From Lactobacillus helveticus DSM 20075 = CGMCC 1.1877 (GTDB lineage Bacteria > Bacillota > Bacilli > Lactobacillales > Lactobacillaceae), in the NCBI RefSeq assembly GCF_000160855.1, contig NZ_GG700759.1, positions 44,277 to 50,479 of the forward strand: 6,203 nt of DNA, written 5' to 3'. The position numbers were made by a program, and so were the translations under genes. Below are positions 6,071-6,203 of this stretch, piece by piece (within the stretch, counting starts at the first letter, position 1; every line of letters starts with the position of its first letter). The notes beneath the pieces were generated by a model. The model ran no database searches. It was not told the DNA's origin and saw nothing but the letters and a program-made list of their open reading frames with translations.

Positions 6071-6087
6071 TTAGTATAACATACTAA
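6071..6087. promoter_or_regulatory. 17-bp palindrome covering the spx -10, candidate operator
   Basis: TTAGTAT-AAC-ATACTAA has perfect seven-base arms around three bases. It contains the whole -10 and its TG extension, where a bound dimer would block polymerase. Spx genes in Bacillus are repressed by PerR and YodB at a promoter near the gene, but this sequence is not a clear PerR box, so I leave the regulator unnamed. Confidence 0.45.
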
Positions 6088-6102
6088 CTTCTTGTTTGTA
6101 AG
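6073..6102 (-). promoter_or_regulatory. Extended -10 promoter of spx
   Basis: On the minus strand TATACT (6073-6078) is preceded by TGT (6079-6081), giving an extended TGN -10. CTTACA (6097-6102) 18 bases upstream matches four of six -35 positions. A start near 6066 gives a leader of about 48 bases before the spx ATG. The -10 lies inside a palindrome. Confidence 0.65.
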
Positions 6103-6108
6103 TACTCA

Positions 6109-6152
6109 TTTTATCTTTTACATTGAATACTCCTTATATTCTAAAGATAAAA
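6109..6152. repeat. 10-bp perfect inverted repeat upstream of the spx promoter
   Basis: TTTTATCTTT (6109-6118) and AAAGATAAAA (6143-6152) are exact reverse complements separated by 24 bases. No U tract follows on either strand, so a standard terminator is unlikely. The enclosed minus-strand sequence has AAGGAG, six bases, then ATG TAA (6118-6135): a ribosome site followed by a start codon directly joined to a stop. Confidence 0.5.
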
Positions 6153-6180
6153 CGTGAATTATTTGTGAAGAATTTGTATA
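6153..6180. promoter_or_regulatory. Hexamer direct repeats with an 11-bp period, OmpR/PhoB-type operator candidate
   Basis: On the plus strand CGTGAA (6153-6158), TGTGAA (6164-6169) and TGTATA (6175-6180) are each five bases apart. A looser fourth unit, ATTAAA, continues the period at 6186-6191. Hexamers with N5 spacing are the layout bound by OmpR-family response regulators such as WalR (TGTWAH-N5-TGTWAH) and PhoP. The match is imperfect and the window ends here. Confidence 0.25.
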
Positions 6181-6203
6181 TTTTGATTAAAACCTTTAAA
6201 TAC

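Noticed and set aside
5849..6079. Plus-strand ORF antisense to spx
   Set aside because: It overlaps conserved spx codons and its promoter; no support for translation.
6164..6176. Possible Rex box (TTGTGAA half-site)
   Set aside because: Only one half matches; the second half is not TTCACAA.
1..6203. A new defence, mobile or toxin system
   Set aside because: All eight genes are recognisable core families in a conserved order; no repeats arrays, transposase, integrase or attachment site is seen.

Overview
The window is low-GC, AT-rich DNA from a Firmicute. Protein sequences and gene order fit Lactobacillus sensu stricto (acidophilus/gasseri type); I infer the genus from protein character and synteny and do not name a species. 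There are eight protein-coding genes, tightly packed, with no RNA gene, insertion sequence, CRISPR array or phage gene visible. From right to left the order is spx, mecA, coiA, spxH(yjbH), CYTH(yjbK), relQ(yjbM), nadK(yjbN), rluD-type(yjbO). This is the order of the Bacillus subtilis yjbD-yjbO region, lacking pepF and the small yjbI/yjbJ/yjbL genes between them and with two genes turned around.

Left part (1-2470, minus strand): a three-gene operon relQ-nadK-rluD reads leftwards from a divergent promoter region near 2460-2515. relQ and nadK overlap by four bases, and nadK and the pseudouridine synthase overlap by 17. The pseudouridine synthase is interrupted near its end by an in-frame TAA; the same frame then runs on for 22 protein-like codons to a tandem stop.

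Middle (2508-3870, plus strand): a CYTH-domain protein and the SpxH (YjbH) adaptor read rightwards. spxH ends in a compact terminator whose loop contains its own stop codon. coiA arrives from the other side and stops only 8 bases away.

Right part (3862-6203, minus strand): spx, mecA and coiA read leftwards, with an intrinsic terminator after spx and another after mecA. The spx upstream region is rich in candidate control elements: an extended -10 promoter inside a 17-bp palindrome, a LexA/DinR-like box in the leader, a distal 10-bp inverted repeat around a start-stop mini-ORF, and hexamers repeating every 11 bp at the window edge.

Functionally the cluster combines proteolysis-controlled stress regulation (Spx, with SpxH as its ClpXP adaptor; MecA as ClpC adaptor), competence (CoiA), alarmone synthesis (RelQ), NADP supply (NadK), polyphosphate/triphosphate chemistry (CYTH) and RNA modification (RluD family). 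This is a conserved core locus, not a new defence or mobile system. The points of interest are the nonsense codon in the pseudouridine synthase, the degenerate active site of SpxH, and the spx control region.
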